A model generated the notes under the pieces. The model was not told the origin of the DNA. It did no database searches and was given only the letters and a program-made list of their open reading frames with translations. Shown in pieces: positions 13,301 through 28,300 of a stretch of 64,000 bases of DNA. Origin of the DNA: Mesaphorura yosii (Eukaryota > Arthropoda > Collembola > Poduromorpha > Tullbergiidae); the NCBI GenBank assembly GCA_009869945.1, contig WIXG01000038.1:62001-126000 (forward strand), in the 5' to 3' direction. Both the position numbers and the translations under genes were made by a program. The stretch's first letter is position 1. Every line of letters starts with the position of its first letter.

Positions 13301-16300
13301 TCATCGCCAATGAAGTGAGCGAAAGCGTGAAAAATTTGCGGATCAAGTCGAGAGCGAGAATGAACTCCTGCTCCTCATTTTCGTCCCCTCGAACTCGAGC
13401 ATAGTATTCATAATTCATAAAGAGGATGTGTGGTTGTTCACAGAGAGAAACAAAAGCAAACGCACCCGAAAATGAGTCATCGGCATAAGCGTAAACTCAT
13501 TCCGTATTATTTGCACATGCACATGCTCACAGCTGAAGCTGAAGTTGACTGTGCGTAGCAATTAAAAATGTCAAGCCGTTTTTAAACCCTACCCCGCTGG
13601 GAAAACGAGAAGGTCTGCTGGAGCCTGGGCGTGCGCGTATGCTCCAAACGCATGTTTACATTCCCAAAATATTCCATACTGTTTTCCGAAATGTGATATT
13701 TTCGATTTTCTGAGGAATGTTCTTGCTTCTCACGCGAGACACGACACGATAGACTTCGGCAAAGTAGGGCCAGTGACAGAGACAGAGAGAGTGCAGTTTT
13801 GAGGTTCGCGTTCGCCTTTGTCATGAAACCAAATAGAATTATCAATAGAGACCCGAGTGTCCTGGCCTTGCTGCTGAGTTGAGCGACTAATGAAGATGAA
13901 GTGGCAAATAAATTGGCATGGGTTTTACTGCCGACCAGAACATTATGAACTCAAGGCAGAGGCGGTTCGGACAACGACAGGCCGAGACGAAACGAGGGAA
14001 TGAGGCAAGTACTGTAATGAGGAAAGGAGAATTTCTTGGAAAACTGCAAAAAATATTATTAATACATCAGCTGGTGAGTCGACTCAACTCGAGGAAGTTG
14101 TCGCTACGTACGTACTCGCGTTACACTCGCAGTTTTACGCACGCTTCCATCAAAACAGCGAAACCAACTTTCTCTAGCTTGCCTTGTCTGTTCCGGAAAG
14201 ACAAGGCTTAGACAAGCACCCGAGCACTCTGTCATGGCGAAATATTAGTTATTAAACTCTGGAAAATTTTCAATTTGAAGAGCAGTGCACTTTCTCTGCG
14301 CCCTGCTTCGGCATTATTGTATTGTGTGTCTTGTGCCTGAAATCTCTTGTGTGTGAAGCTCAAGAAGTTTCGAGTTCATCAAGTTTACAGCCACGAAAGC
14401 AATACCTGCCAATTTATTTCCGATCGCTTCCAGCAACATCTTGCCGTAATCTGATGCCGTGCAAATACAATGTGAAAGCGGTCAAAGGCAAGGGCTCAAA
14501 CTCATCGGTCAGGTTGTACATGCCTTTCTCATTTCATGCAAAAGCCTGCCAGAAAGCCGAAATTGAGTAGCGTACGCGTCGATAAAGATTTATGCCGTAG
14601 CATAGATTGGTCCTGTTGATTGTATCGTGTGTATCGTTTTCAATATTTTGAAAGCATGGCCTCGCATGAACCTTTCATCTCAGCCCTCTCGAGCCGTGTG
14701 CACTGTGCACTTTTTCGGGTTCGGGTTTGTTGATGCCGTTTTTCCTTCCGTGCCTTGCCATGCCATGAAAAAGAGAAAGACACGACACATTGAACGAGCG
14801 AGGAAGGGTGGAAGTGGGAATCCCGACCGCGTACTCATTCGTGCTGGGGTAGAATTCGTCACTGCTGCCGTGCTTTCCACCGACCGCCTGTCTGTGTCTT
14901 TTCGCTTCGGTTCAGTTAAAAGGACCCTAATTTCATCGATTGGTCTCTCTGAGTAAGTCCCAAAGCAAAACTATGCGTACGCTGTAGCACAAAAACAAAC
15001 GGTGGTGGCGGATGGCCGAGAAGCAGCAACAGCAGGCAAACTGCAGACAGAAAGGAATTTTTTCTCGGTGTGCAAAGTGCAATTTCGTTGCGTAGCGTGT
15101 TCCCGTCATTTCTTCTTCCCCCTCGCTTAGCTCTGCTTTGGACACATAGTACAAGAGTTCGTAGAACCGAAAGTCGCTGAAGTCGAGCGAGGGTTGGTTC
15201 TTGTTGTTATGCACGTTCGAGCCGACCCGCAGCAGCAGGGAAAGTAAAGGCACATTTCGCAAAAAGAGTCAAGCTCAGGCTGTCGACGTCTTCGGCTTCA
15301 GTTCCAACCCAACTTTCGCGAATGCAACTTGTCCCAACCCACGCTTGGAAAGGTCAATGGCAACCCGTAGAGAAAGTTATTCTCGCTAAGCTAGAATACG
15401 TGCGAATCAATCATGTAGTGTCATCGAGTGGTGACTTGTTTGTGTGTAAATCATAAGTTCAAGTGTAAAGTTGAAATTTCTTCTCCGTGTCGAACGCTAC
15501 GCTCCGGCCAATTCGCCGCCCGGAAAAGCCCAACTGTTGTAAGTAAAAGAAATTATTGATATGTTGGCGTCAGTTGGTAACCTAACTTAGAATCAGGCAT
15601 TCTGGCGGCGATTTGGCTGTACACAGCATTTATTGGCTTTATTTATTCACCGGCACATGGAATTGTGGGAAAAGTAACATGTGAACATCCCAATTTTCCT
15701 AAAATTGTTTGAACATACTAGGTACTCTTACGCGATTCCTTATTCTAAGGGGCATGCAATTAACTTAAGAGGGCGAGTTCATAAGTAATCCACATTTTCA
15801 AACGCCGTATTTCTAAATGTATTAGAGTTAAGGACAGGGAATCGTTACCAATACGTAGACTATGCATTGAAGTTTTATGTATGAAACGGATAGGTTTCGG
15901 TTCCTCAACAGTCGCGTGGGTGCCATGTGAAACATCTATTGAGAAATAGAAGGTTGAAGTCGTCAAAGGGACGAAAATCGAGGTGTCTGGTGTCTTATTG
16001 ATAATTTATAGCACAAAATTCAACAAAACATTATTTCGATTTCGGAGTGTTGAAATGCAGCTTGTTCGAAAGGCGGAGTGTTTGAAGTGCAGCGCGTATC
16101 CCATACAGAACGTAAAACTCACAGCAACATTGTTGAAGCAACTTTACAACGACAGAGAAGTTTCTACTTTTTGACACTTTTCTCGTTTCTTCAATTCAAG
16201 TACGCAATGCTTCTTTTCAGTTCTTTTACGCAATTTCCCGGCACTCCGGGCTTACTTAGACGCATGCCGCAATTGCCACAAATGCCACAAAACAGTCACT

Positions 16301-19300
16301 GTTTTCGTTGCCAATCTTATTTTTAAAATTTTTGCCTCTTTTAATTTGCTGCTTCTCAGATCGTGCAGTTTTGGCGCGGATGGAATTGACGGGCTGACAT
16401 TTGCCGGAAGGTCAAGCACACCCGCTTCTGCTGCCACTGCTTTGTCGAAAGGTGCATGTAACGATCCGACGTCAAAGTCTGCTTCGTCCCTGCCAATTGT
16501 TCCGATTCAATGCGGTAGTAACCAATGCGCTTTCAATTGCAACGGCCAAAACGGAGAGAGCCAGTCAAAGTCAAACCGAGGATCGAAGGGAAGACGGTAA
16601 GCCTCTTTACTATACAATCGACAATCACCTGACGCTTGTTCTTGTAATGAAACAAAATGCACGACGTGTCAACGCAATGAACTCCGACATGGACGTGGAG
16701 GCCTTTGAATTAAAGAGGCCCTCAATAATTTACACGTGGATTATCCCAAGCAATTCATTTCACCGTTTCCCATTTCCGTGCGTGAACTGAGCAGTCGTTC
16801 TCCTAGAAAACGTAAAGCAAACACAAGCGATCAACGATTTTCAAAGTGTGCGGCACATGGCTTCATTTGCATTGCGAAGTTGCGTGTAATCGAAGAATAA
16901 CTGAAACTTTAATGCCAAATTCAACAGCACAATTCAAGTTGCGTTAGGCTTCTTGTTTAAAGAATCGTTCGGTATTTGAAGCATAAACCTTGACTCAGTT
17001 AACAGGATATTGATTCTGACAGCGGGTACTTCAAACACTGACCTGCCAATCGTAAATCATGGCACAATTCACAATTGTTTGTCTAATGGAGCTCCTTTAC
17101 ATTTGCCCAACGCAAATTAAATTTAGCATGAAAAATAAGTCCCGTGCAAGTGAAGCCTCATAATTATAAAGTTTTCTGGCATTTTCCGAGAATGCAGCGG
17201 GATAATACTACGATGATCTCAATATTGGGAGCTTCACTTAGGCTGAATGGCGAAATTACTGATTGATTTCGCCAAATGTTCATTGTGGGGGGTCCTCGGC
17301 CTGTCATTTGTTTCTATGAATCCTAGCAGCTAGCAATTTGTGGTTGTCGTTGTCAAATGCCTCAAACGTTGCCTGTCATTTTACTGTTAACTAGCAGGAA
17401 TTTTGGCAATGCTGCAGAATGCCACTTTCATTTTAGCCTTTTAGCGTCTTAACGCTTTCTGCATCGTTGCATGCGACCATTGAATGTTAAAAGTGAATGT
17501 ACGGCTGCTGCTGGTGACAAAGGGAGACAAGTACGAAACGGAACAAGCCATTTCACTTCCACAAGTACACTCTCAATAATAAACCAGAACCAGACTTACT
17601 TTACGCTTTGAACTAGGAATGCAATTTTTCATGTGTAAGGCAAAAGAAATGCTTTCGTACGCCTACGAAATTGAAAGCGCATGGATTTGATTAAAGAAAG
17701 TGAAGCGGAAAAGTGAAAGCGAAGCCGTCCGACTTTGTAAGGTCATTGCCAGAACAAAATGCGTTGGCTGAGTGCCTGATTATGTAATAATCTTTTCTAC
17801 CATGTGAACGGCTTATCGCATTACGCTGCAATGCACCGACAAGACGAGTTCGTTCAAGCGATTAGAAAATGTAGGCTGTGGCACGGCAGCAAAAAATCAA
17901 AAGGAAAGATGTGAAGACGCTAAATATCGCTGGCTAAGCTACGAGGTCCAGTTTGTCAGACATTTCCACATTTCTGCCTCAAAGCAGAGCAGAATTCTTT
18001 CAATTTCTTTGCACTTGCTCAGCAAATTCTTGGATACGGCCATCTTCAACAAAATAGTGCAAATGTTTCATGAAATGAAAAATACTTGCAAGTTCTTGAA
18101 CACAAACTTCTTAATTTTTTTCATGCAATGAAGAACCCGGCCTACTCTGCCTCACATGACGCGATAACTCACTGTCGACTGTCAAACCGAAGCCAACGAG
18201 CGATTCAACTTTCTCTAAACTCCTTTCTCTCTTCTTGTCTTTGCAGTTTTGATGATTCAAGTTCGCTGTCAAGTGGAATCTCTGATCTGAATGAAATCCC
18301 AACTGATTTGACTAGTTCAGAACTCTCGAGCCCGTATGCGAGTCTCCAGGTAAGGATTAAAAATAAACTTCAGTCTTCTTGTGTTGCTTACTTTATGCGT
18401 GTCCATGAATATAAATTAAAAATTTTCTCTGCCAACCCACGAATCATTTTGCGTACGATGCAGCAAGTAGCAGTTCGAAGACTTTTTACCTGTCTCAATT
18501 GACATTGCTGCCAAGCACGACAAGAATTTCGACGCATGCTTTCTATGCAGCTTTCAAGTATCTTTTTTGTCGCAAATCTTGATCGTCAACGATTTCTTAG
18601 AAGAAAAGGATCAGACATTTCCCAAACTTTTCCCATCGTGAATCTTGGCCGTCGTTTGATTCAGCAACCATTTGCATGAAAATCGCCTCGCACACGCTAC
18701 ACGCACGAGAATCATGCTGCTTTTATGTCTGTTGTTTTAAGAGGTTAAGTTCATTCGAGTTGCGATAAAAGTTATCATGTTTTGTCTGTGTATTCAAATA
18801 CAGCGCACAACAAGCGAGGAGAGCTCCAGGAAGAAGGAGAATAATATTGGTCCCCAAAGCATAATTTATCGTGTTGTTGGGTGCCGAAGTGGAAACAGCA
18901 ATCGGCGTCAAGTCGATAATAACGCACCACCTCAAGCTTCTGTCTCCACTCCGACTTCGATTGAATCTCCGCGAAAGTAAGTCTCGGCGTACTTCTAAAA
19001 TGCAGTAATGAGAAAAACTGATCTTGCAGAACGACTTTGATTTCCAAACCTAATCTCATGCAATGTCAACGCAGAAACGACGCGAGCGTTCCGTACCCGC
19101 AGTATGTGAACGTAAAAGAGCCCGGGACTCACTTTCGTGCTAATGCGCTCCCGTCAGACGTGTCGCATCTCAAGAATGGTGGTTATCCTCAGCATATTTC
19201 ACAGCAGCAGATGAATTACCAACTGAGCAATGGAATTTCACCATACTCACAGCAGCAGCCATCACACCGGAGCAGCAGCAGTAAATCTGATGGGAAGTTT

Positions 19301-22300
19301 GCAAACGCGCCTGAAATGGATAAAAAGAGAAGTAATCCTTCAACTCAAATTTTACACAATGATTAATTCAATCAACTTGAAAGTGTTCGTCGTTTTTTGT
19401 GCAGATTTGAAGGAAGAGTACTACGGAGGAGGAGATGCGAGCGGGCACGAAGTCACCGAACACTACCGCAATGGCCACCCGCCAAACTACGACTCGAGTT
19501 CCAGGAGGAGCAATTCTTCGCACCATTCTCCCGGCGGCAAATCTGGAAGCGGAAGCAGCGGCGGACTCCCGCCTCAGTACGGCTACTTCAGGGGACAGGG
19601 CAGCAATGGCAATGGCGGTAGTGTCAGCGTCTCCGTTACCAAATACAACTATCCAGTGAACGGCAAAGTCCTGCTAACAACCGGTCCGGACGATCACAAA
19701 CCGTCACACTTGTCTCTGCCGTCAAAGAGTCCAAACTCGCAAGGAGGCGCCAACGGCGATATGAGTGTCCAGTATACCTCTGGAGCGGTGGTTTCCAGCC
19801 CCAAGACCCGAACAAAGGTCAAAGTGAGCGGGGGAACACAGACAACAAACGATTTGCACGAAATGAGCCGTCATCACCATCATACGGCAGCATTGCAGAG
19901 ACACCAGCAGCAGCAAAGTCATCCGTACCCGCATCACAGCTCGACGGGAGACGTCGACTACTTGTCGCCCAACAGCTCGCGGCATTCTGGGTCCTTCTCG
20001 CAGTCGTCAGGACCCAGCTCCAAGTCGCTGTCTCTCACAACACCCACGGCGGCGCAGCTATCTCAGAGTTTGAGGGAACGGATTCTGGGCTCGCAGAGTT
20101 TACCGAAAGGAGCCACATCCTCCGCCGACTACGCTGCGATCCTGGCGACAATTCAAAAGCAACAGCACCAATTCGCTCAGCAACAGCATCTCCAAATTTA
20201 TGGGACGCCAAATGCGAGCAAAGAGCGAATGACTCGATGCAATAAAACGATGATGAACGATGGGTCGATGTCTGACACCGGTGGCTACTCGAATTATGCT
20301 GAACTGCAAAATTATGGGCATCCCAACGGTGGGCCGCCAGGAAATTCTTATTCGTGGGCAAGGCACAGCACCGGATACGCGTCTTCAATTACGAGCGCCC
20401 CAACACGACTAATTGGAGGTACGAACTTGCAAACCCTACAATTGAATAAGACATTTTCGAAGTCGAGTCGTTAACTTTATTAAATGTGATACAATAAACT
20501 TTTGTTATACCTAGCTTAAAAGTTGTTTTTCGTTTCCTCTGAAAATTCTGCATAATTCTGATCGAGGAGCCAAATGCTAATTTATTGCCAACTTTTAATT
20601 TGAAATACTTTTTCTTTGACACAAAACAGGAGGAAGCATGACGGAAGCCGAAAGTTTGGAATCTTTGAGTTCTACTTCGTCATTAGCGGCTCAGCTCCAC
20701 GAAGCTCGATCCAACAGCCTGAGCCACAGCAGAGCTCCAAATCACCACCATCAGAAGGAGAACGCCAATGCCAACACGAGTCCCTCGAGAAGCCCACGGT
20801 TGAATCGGAGCAACAGCATCAGGTAAGGCCACGCCGGGCTTGGCCCTGCGCTCTCTGCAACTTAGCAAGACAAATTGTACTACTTTTAACCATTAGTGAA
20901 GTTCTCGTGACTCTATTAATTAATAATCTTGTGTAGTGAAGGTTTGTGAATTACTAACCTTGTAATTGCTCTGTCTATTTTTCTTAATCTTTTCTCGTCG
21001 TCTCACTCATCTCTTCACGCAATCTTCGCATGATCTTTAGTCATTTCCGGGAGAGAACTTTCCCAAGGTAATTTCTCTAGACTCAAGGCCCTTTTCTAAT
21101 TGCATGGATACGTAAATATTTTTCGAGAAAGTAAAAGCCAAATGAAACGAGTTAGAATCAGTAATGGATTTTTGAAATTGGCATTTCGCAGGTCCACAAA
21201 GTCTGAGAAAGTCTATCCATCAATGATGCAGAGGACAGAAGATCTCAGTCCGTACTCAGCATCGCCCGTACCTGGGAACAACCTGCCAATTTCGCCGAGT
21301 CGTGGTCCTCACCAGAATAGGTCCTTGCCCTTTCTATAATATTGCGTCGTGCTGCCTCCTCGCCTCCTTTGTTTTCCAGTTCCTGTGAAAGAATTCTATG
21401 AGGCAACCAGCTTAAGCTCAGCATATTGAATGATTTATAATTATCATAATTCATTAAAAAAATTATGAACTTTGATTTTGTCCTCATCGGACGCTGGGGC
21501 ACTGTACCATGCTTTGCATGAAGGAATTCGACGATCGTTATGACAAATTCAATTTGAATTTCCTTATTGAAATGTGCATTGCCCCAAACCATTTCGCCAT
21601 AAAAGGGTCCTTTCTACTTTCCATGTTCAAATTAATCATAATTTTGCGTTATATTGAATACGCGTTATAATTTTCGCATGAAAATATACGATCTGAAAGT
21701 CAGGCGATTCAGAAAAGCGGAGATTTGAGAATCATGTCCTATTTATTTATACAAGTTCAAGGAAGTGTCATTCGGCAGCTTAAAAGTGTGATTTAAAGAT
21801 CAGATACTTTGAAGTCATTTAATTCTCGTCCTCTAAATAAAGCATCCATATTTCCTCATCCTGCAATGCTAGCCGCAATATGAAGAATTAAACAATGCAG
21901 TGCTTCACTAATATTTCACTTCAATGATTCACAGGGTTGGGAGCACCGGACAAGGACCTTACCCGTCATCTCACGCCAGCAACCACAGTGTGAGACTCAG
22001 CATGTCACCTTACTCAGGATTCCTGACGAAAATGGCGACAAAAGAAGATGAAAGTAAGACAAAGGGAAATGCACGACCACGACAAGATAAAATATTAAGC
22101 CGTAATGGCGTCGCATGAAAATTTATACACGAGATTAATACGCACTACTCTTTTCATCCGTGTATAACCGCCATGAATGTTAATGATCCAACAATAATCT
22201 ATATTTCATTCTAATGTCACCCTCTCATTCCTTTTACAGTCAACGGTTCCTCACTCAGCCTCGTCTCAACTGCGTCGTCCATTTACAGCAGTCAGGAAGA

Positions 22301-25300
22301 CAGACAAGCGTACGAGGTCAGAAAATTGAAGCGCGAACTTATCGAGGCTCAAGAGAAAGTACAAACGCTAACGAATCAGCTCTCGACAAACGTAAGTTTT
22401 GAATTCCTTTGCAATTTATTACGCTTGATAGAAAAGTACGTACATCGATATCCAGGAGCATTTACGATTTAATTACAAAACCTCAAGTCATATCTACTCA
22501 AACTGGAAGCCATATGGTCGTTCGTTGCATTCTTAATTAGCCAAAATATTACATTGCATTTGCATCGCAACATGTGGGAAATTAAGTCCCACTCATCACC
22601 ATCACATTTTACTAATCGCTTTATTAGATTCACAAGTTCTCAACATGTGCACAGCATTTTCGGCATCAACCCATTTATGGCTTACACCATGTGAGCTCTG
22701 CTTTGCTGTGATCTCTTCTCTTCTCCACCAGACATATTTCATATTTAAATTATACTTTTGACTGTTTCTGTCTTGATGAGCACGAACGCAAGCAACACAC
22801 GCCCTTGCGAGTGCGAATGCGAGCGCGTCTCATAAGTAAATATTTTTCGGGTTGTTCCAAGTATAGTAAAAGTAGCGAGGAATATAATCATCTTGTCAGT
22901 TGTCAAGCTTTAAACTTGGGCTGGGCCTGCCAACTCCAACAGGCGAAATGGAAACCAGAAATGCATAAATGCATACTGAAATTATGAAATTATGATTACA
23001 TAACATTGCCACCTGCATCTGAATTATTATTGTGCTCTCGATCAGTGTATTGAATCGACGCATCCATACAATTGATGTGAGCGCGTCTGTGAGGTGAAAA
23101 TTGCGAAATGCTTCTTGGGTGCCAGAAAAACTGAAATTATCGAAGAAAAATCAATTCATTCGATATTCACGCTTAGTTTAAATGCGTGTAATGAAGATAC
23201 GAAGAAGCAAGTGCGAGAATTTACTTGTCCTTTGAAAAACTGCCTGAAAGGTGCCTCGCCTGTTTTCAGCTGTGAAGATCGCATTCGATAAGCTCACACT
23301 GCTGGTTGCACATTTCTGGAGGTCCACTTTGGGCTTTGACATTTATTGTTTTTCTTATTGTGCTTTGGTTGAGTTTTATAGCACTATTAAACCAAGCCGA
23401 GAATTGGTTGTCGACAGCAAGCATTTGCGAGTGCGAATGAGAGTCGGTTCTGCGTTCCTAAAATTCACCCATGTTGTTTAGATTACCTATTGTGCTTAAA
23501 ACTTGTTGCAAGTTGTTAAAGTTCTATGCACGGTTTTGTTACGGCGTTGTCAATCACATACGGAAAGTTTTATGGACTTTCCGTCCTTACATAAAGTTGG
23601 CCCAGCTGGGCTGAAATATGGGATGACTTACTCGTGCATCGGGCACGTTGACGTACGAGTACGAATTTTATGGCCGTCGTTTCAATCCTCATGCAGGCAA
23701 TGTCAAACCTCATTCGTGCCCCGTCGCCTTAATCTTACTATTTACATTGACAGTGCGACACTTTGCCTTTCGTCTTCGTGCCTGGGTAGTTCTGAAGTTC
23801 ATGGACAAAGGCGAAAGCCCTGGAAACGGTCACTGTAATCTTATCTTATCTTCATGCTGGATATTGAATTTATTCTCGCTACTTGCATTTTACTGTCATG
23901 CGTGTCCGCCGCCGAAAAGAGATCCGTGCTTATTTGACTGTCAGATTGTAGAACGATTGGCGATACCTGGGTTTCTGACTTCTGGACAATGATCACTGTG
24001 CACTTGGCTTCTGGTTAAACTTTGACCATCAGAAGCCCATTTCAGCTCAACCGCTTCTTGATAAAAGAAGTTCAGTGCTTAAGTAATTTAATTCCTGTGC
24101 TGTGCATCAAATTAACAAAATTGGCTCTAGTTTGGATGCATGTGTTCTGTTTTTGTGCCCAATTTGTAAGGTGGCTTTAAGGTAAACATAAAATGAGACG
24201 AAAGGAAACAATAGTAACAATAGGGCACTCATCATAATAATCGTCCATGACTGTGCTCTTCCTCGTCCCTTCGGGGCAAGCGAGTAAAGCATTAACCCAT
24301 GGAACCGGCTGACGACGTGCGTATTATTGTACGTTGTTCTCATGCATTGTTGCAGTAATTTAACACTGCGGCCACTCGAACGAGCCGAGTGCAATGGTAA
24401 AATGGTAAATCCACAGCAGTGCATAGGCAAAGTGCAATCTTCGTCCTACTCATTTAGTCCGGAGCAATTACTCGTACGTTGCATCGAGAAGAGCAGTTCA
24501 TCTTCCCGTTTCCGAAATTCATTGCAAGCCATGGCCGTGAATTAACTTCGCTGCATCGCACCGTACCAACTTTTGAATGGATGCAAGATAAGGCCGAGAT
24601 AATGGCAGTATTGGCTCCTTTTTCGACATAATCACATTTCCCATTATTTATGGGTCTGCCTTACGGTAACAGAGAAATTGCCCTGCCGTGCCGCACAACA
24701 ACAATGCAATACGAAATGCATCGCGATGCTGCAGTGCATCATTCCATTATCACCGCACTAAAGCTGCATTTATGACTCCCGACTTTATTGTTATCGCCAT
24801 CGCATTGCATGCGTAATGGACCTGGGTCTGGCTCGGATCAATGAAACGCAATGGCAGCAGGTTTGTCATGCAACTGCAACTAAACTCAGAACACGCAATA
24901 CAGAGCCCAAAGCCGGCTGGCTGTGTTTATATTCCAAAAATCAATTTGACAAAAGGCAGTGACTGGCAGTGGCTGAGTTCAAGCTCAAGTCAAAAAGACG
25001 GCGGCTAGACTCTTTGCACAAGATAATTAGGTTCGGTGCAAATATTCTTTATGATTGAAACTTTATGCCTGAGTCTTCTGTCGTGTCATGTCGTGTCTCA
25101 TGAGATAAAGCCCATAAAATGAGGAACTGGGTAGTTAAGTTTAAAAGGAAAGATGCAATTTGCAATTGTAGGAAGCAATTCCTCGTCGCGTCGTCTGGAC
25201 TCCGTCAGTGCAATGCAGCACAAAGAAGAAAGAGCAGTTGCATTTCTTTATCTTACACGCAGACTTTGTTCTGGTGGTTCAACGAGATTGACTTTTGTTC

Positions 25301-28300
25301 CATTGCATTTGCCATTGCCATTGCGTTTGCTACTTTACAGTTCATTCTTTGTCAGCCTGCATAATTCCTACGTACTTCATCCCTCTCTTCGCTTCTGCCA
25401 GTGTTTCTTTCTTTCTCAGACGCGATGCACGCACATTATTCCGTGGAACAATGTGCAGTGCACTCGACAAGCGTACGCAGGAGTTTGTTTTGAAAACATA
25501 GGCCTCAGTGCAGTGCAGGTTTCATACGGTAGAATTTTCTTTCTTCCTCTCCACGCTGTGTACTCTGCTGCTTGATGTATAAAGCAGCCAGGCTGCTGCC
25601 CGCTCTCTTCAGTTTGTGAGTTCCTTTGGTTGAGTGAAGAGCGTGAGCGTGAACGTGAACAAGTTGTGAGGAACGGTGCTCGAGAGGGTTGTTTTGGGGC
25701 TTTGGCTTCCTTGCCTTAGGATTGTGCGTGTGAGTGCGTGGTGAACACATTTCTGGATTCTTCACCTTAAAATGTAGGAACAAACGTGCTCTCGATCTGC
25801 GTTTGTTTGTGTCCACACAGTGGAAAAGGTATTTTCCGTATTTTCCTCTGGCACGCAGGCATTGTGAATGAATTGTGTTGTGTTACTGCTGCAGGAAGAA
25901 GAAATACGCAGACGTGAAATTTGAAATATCTTTTGTCCATAAAATAAGGCTCATTTCTTTTCCTGTTCTGCTGCACTAAAATCCATATATCACGTTCCTA
26001 CAAAACTCCCCCACGACCACGTTCATTATTCACCGTCGTTCGTCCTGCCCGTGAACTGCCAACTGCGATTTACGTGCTGAATTCAATTTGCATCACAAAA
26101 ATACCAAAAATGTCTTACTTTGTCGAACAGCAGTTAATCAGGCTGCTGTGCTCCGCGACTCTGTGAATTCAATTTGAAATCTGAAATGTGAAGGAAAATC
26201 CACAAACACAAACTTGCCTGAGCTGAGTTCAATTAACGCAAACGTGAGCTGACAACCCGCAATTCGCAGCATATCGCACGAGAGTGTCGTACAACGACGA
26301 ATTATGCACGGACAGATGCATTCATTAAGACTGAAATTTTCGTCCGCCACGAGAAGCGAATTCTCGTACAATAAAATGGTAATATGTTAATCAGTTTAGA
26401 CACAGAAGAAAGGACGGGTAATGGAAGAATGTCATTTGTTGTTGTCGCTGCAGCCGCAATTTAGAGACACGTCCTCCACTGTTTCGTGTTCACGTAATTC
26501 GCCACGAGCGAGGCTTACCTTGAGTTGACTGCAGAATCACATAAAATGTGAATGGAAGTTCAGAACACGAAGATCATGAAGAAGATAAGCATTGTTGTGG
26601 TTGCTAACTTTTAATTTCGTTTGTTCGGCTTCAATCCGTGGAAGAAACGTGCAGCGTTTTCTTCTCGACGTTCGTCTTCGTGTCGTGTTGTGAGTGTGTG
26701 CACATAAATTGAAGCTAACAAGAAATATTTGCACAAGCAAGAGAAAAACCACGGCCGTCGGAATTCTCAAGTGCAGGCATCTGCAGTTGCACAATCAGTG
26801 TCATAAAATACGGCGTAATCAAAGTCAAAGTGTGCATTGGCATTGGGCATTGTTGCTGGTGAGCGCAAGCTGAATTCGTGGTCGTGAATTCATTCTCCAT
26901 AAACGAATGCCCACCAGACACGTTGCAGTTGCAATGACATGGCAAATGCATCTCGTCGATTGTGACTGCTAACTGCTAATGTTCCTGTGATGACAATAAA
27001 CAGCGACAGGGAGCCATAATGTCAAGCTTAAGTGGACCTACCATCAATACGGCCAATGGCAATAGGAATGGTGACTGTGCCAACAATGGAAGTGATCACT
27101 TGCATTCCATTCACGATGGGCTCAGCGCGAATGAGATTGAAGGGCTCTTGTCAATTAAGTCAAACAATACTGGAATCCAGCAGCAGCCACTCACATCCAC
27201 GTTTCATCCCAGGAGACCGTCCTCTTTGGCGCTGGGAAGTGAAAGCGCGTGCGCTTTTGATAGCATGCTTGCGGGTAAATCAACTCCAATCAGCAGCGGT
27301 AGCAGCAGCAGCTTTAACAGGGCGATGGCGACAAGGATACCGGCCACGTTGTCCGAGATTCCGCCATTCTCGCCTTCCCCTTCTATGAACGGATCGTGCA
27401 GCAGCGGCACCCCAAGTGGAACCGCGTCCACGATGCACCAGATCCACGATGGGTTTGCGACGGTGCGGAAGCGGAAGGGGCCGTCCAGAGCCTCGATTGC
27501 GGCGATGCAGCAACAGGAATTTTATGACCTGGCAGGCCGAAGTCCTCTGAAATTCAACAATCGAAGGTTTAGCGGTGCTGCTCAGTCGGTGGGAAACACG
27601 ACTCCTGTCACAGCAGTTCCTCCACCTACAATTCCTGTGTTTGGAGCGAAGATGAATGGGACGATGAGCAGAATTCCAGTGCTTAAACACAACCCAGCGA
27701 ACGGTGAAATTCATAATCATCGGCTGCCATCAAATGTCAGTGTCAGAGACAGGCCGGGCGGAGATTTGTTGTGTCCGTGCTCAAATAACGGCAGCTATCG
27801 TTCAAATTCTCCGGTATTAGCTTGCAACAGCACAAATATGAAACTTAATCTGACGTCGTCTCCGCCGTGTGCATGTCTTGCATCCTCAATGCACTCGCTT
27901 ACGCAACCGCAGCATTCGAAGCATGACAATGAAGGCTGGACGGCGAATGGTCATTGCAAGACGACGGCGCTCTGCAATGGTGCGGATAAACTGAGCATGA
28001 GTCCGTCTAATCCAAAAGCAAACAGGCTGAAGCCTTCGTCGAGCTTCCGACATAAATTACGAAGATTTGTACTTCCCAGTAAGCTGCAGCCTCCTTCGAC
28101 GTCCACATCTCAGCAGCAGGCACAAAAGAATGCGTGGAATACACTGGGGTCAGGCGATTTCGAGGGTCGAGCAAATGGAATCCATGCTTACGCATTCCAG
28201 CATCCGCATCATTCGACGCTCAACAACCACCACAGCCACTACCAAAGCAATCGTCTTCGGAATTCTTTCTCCGATAACAGCATTGTTACGTGCTGCAACA

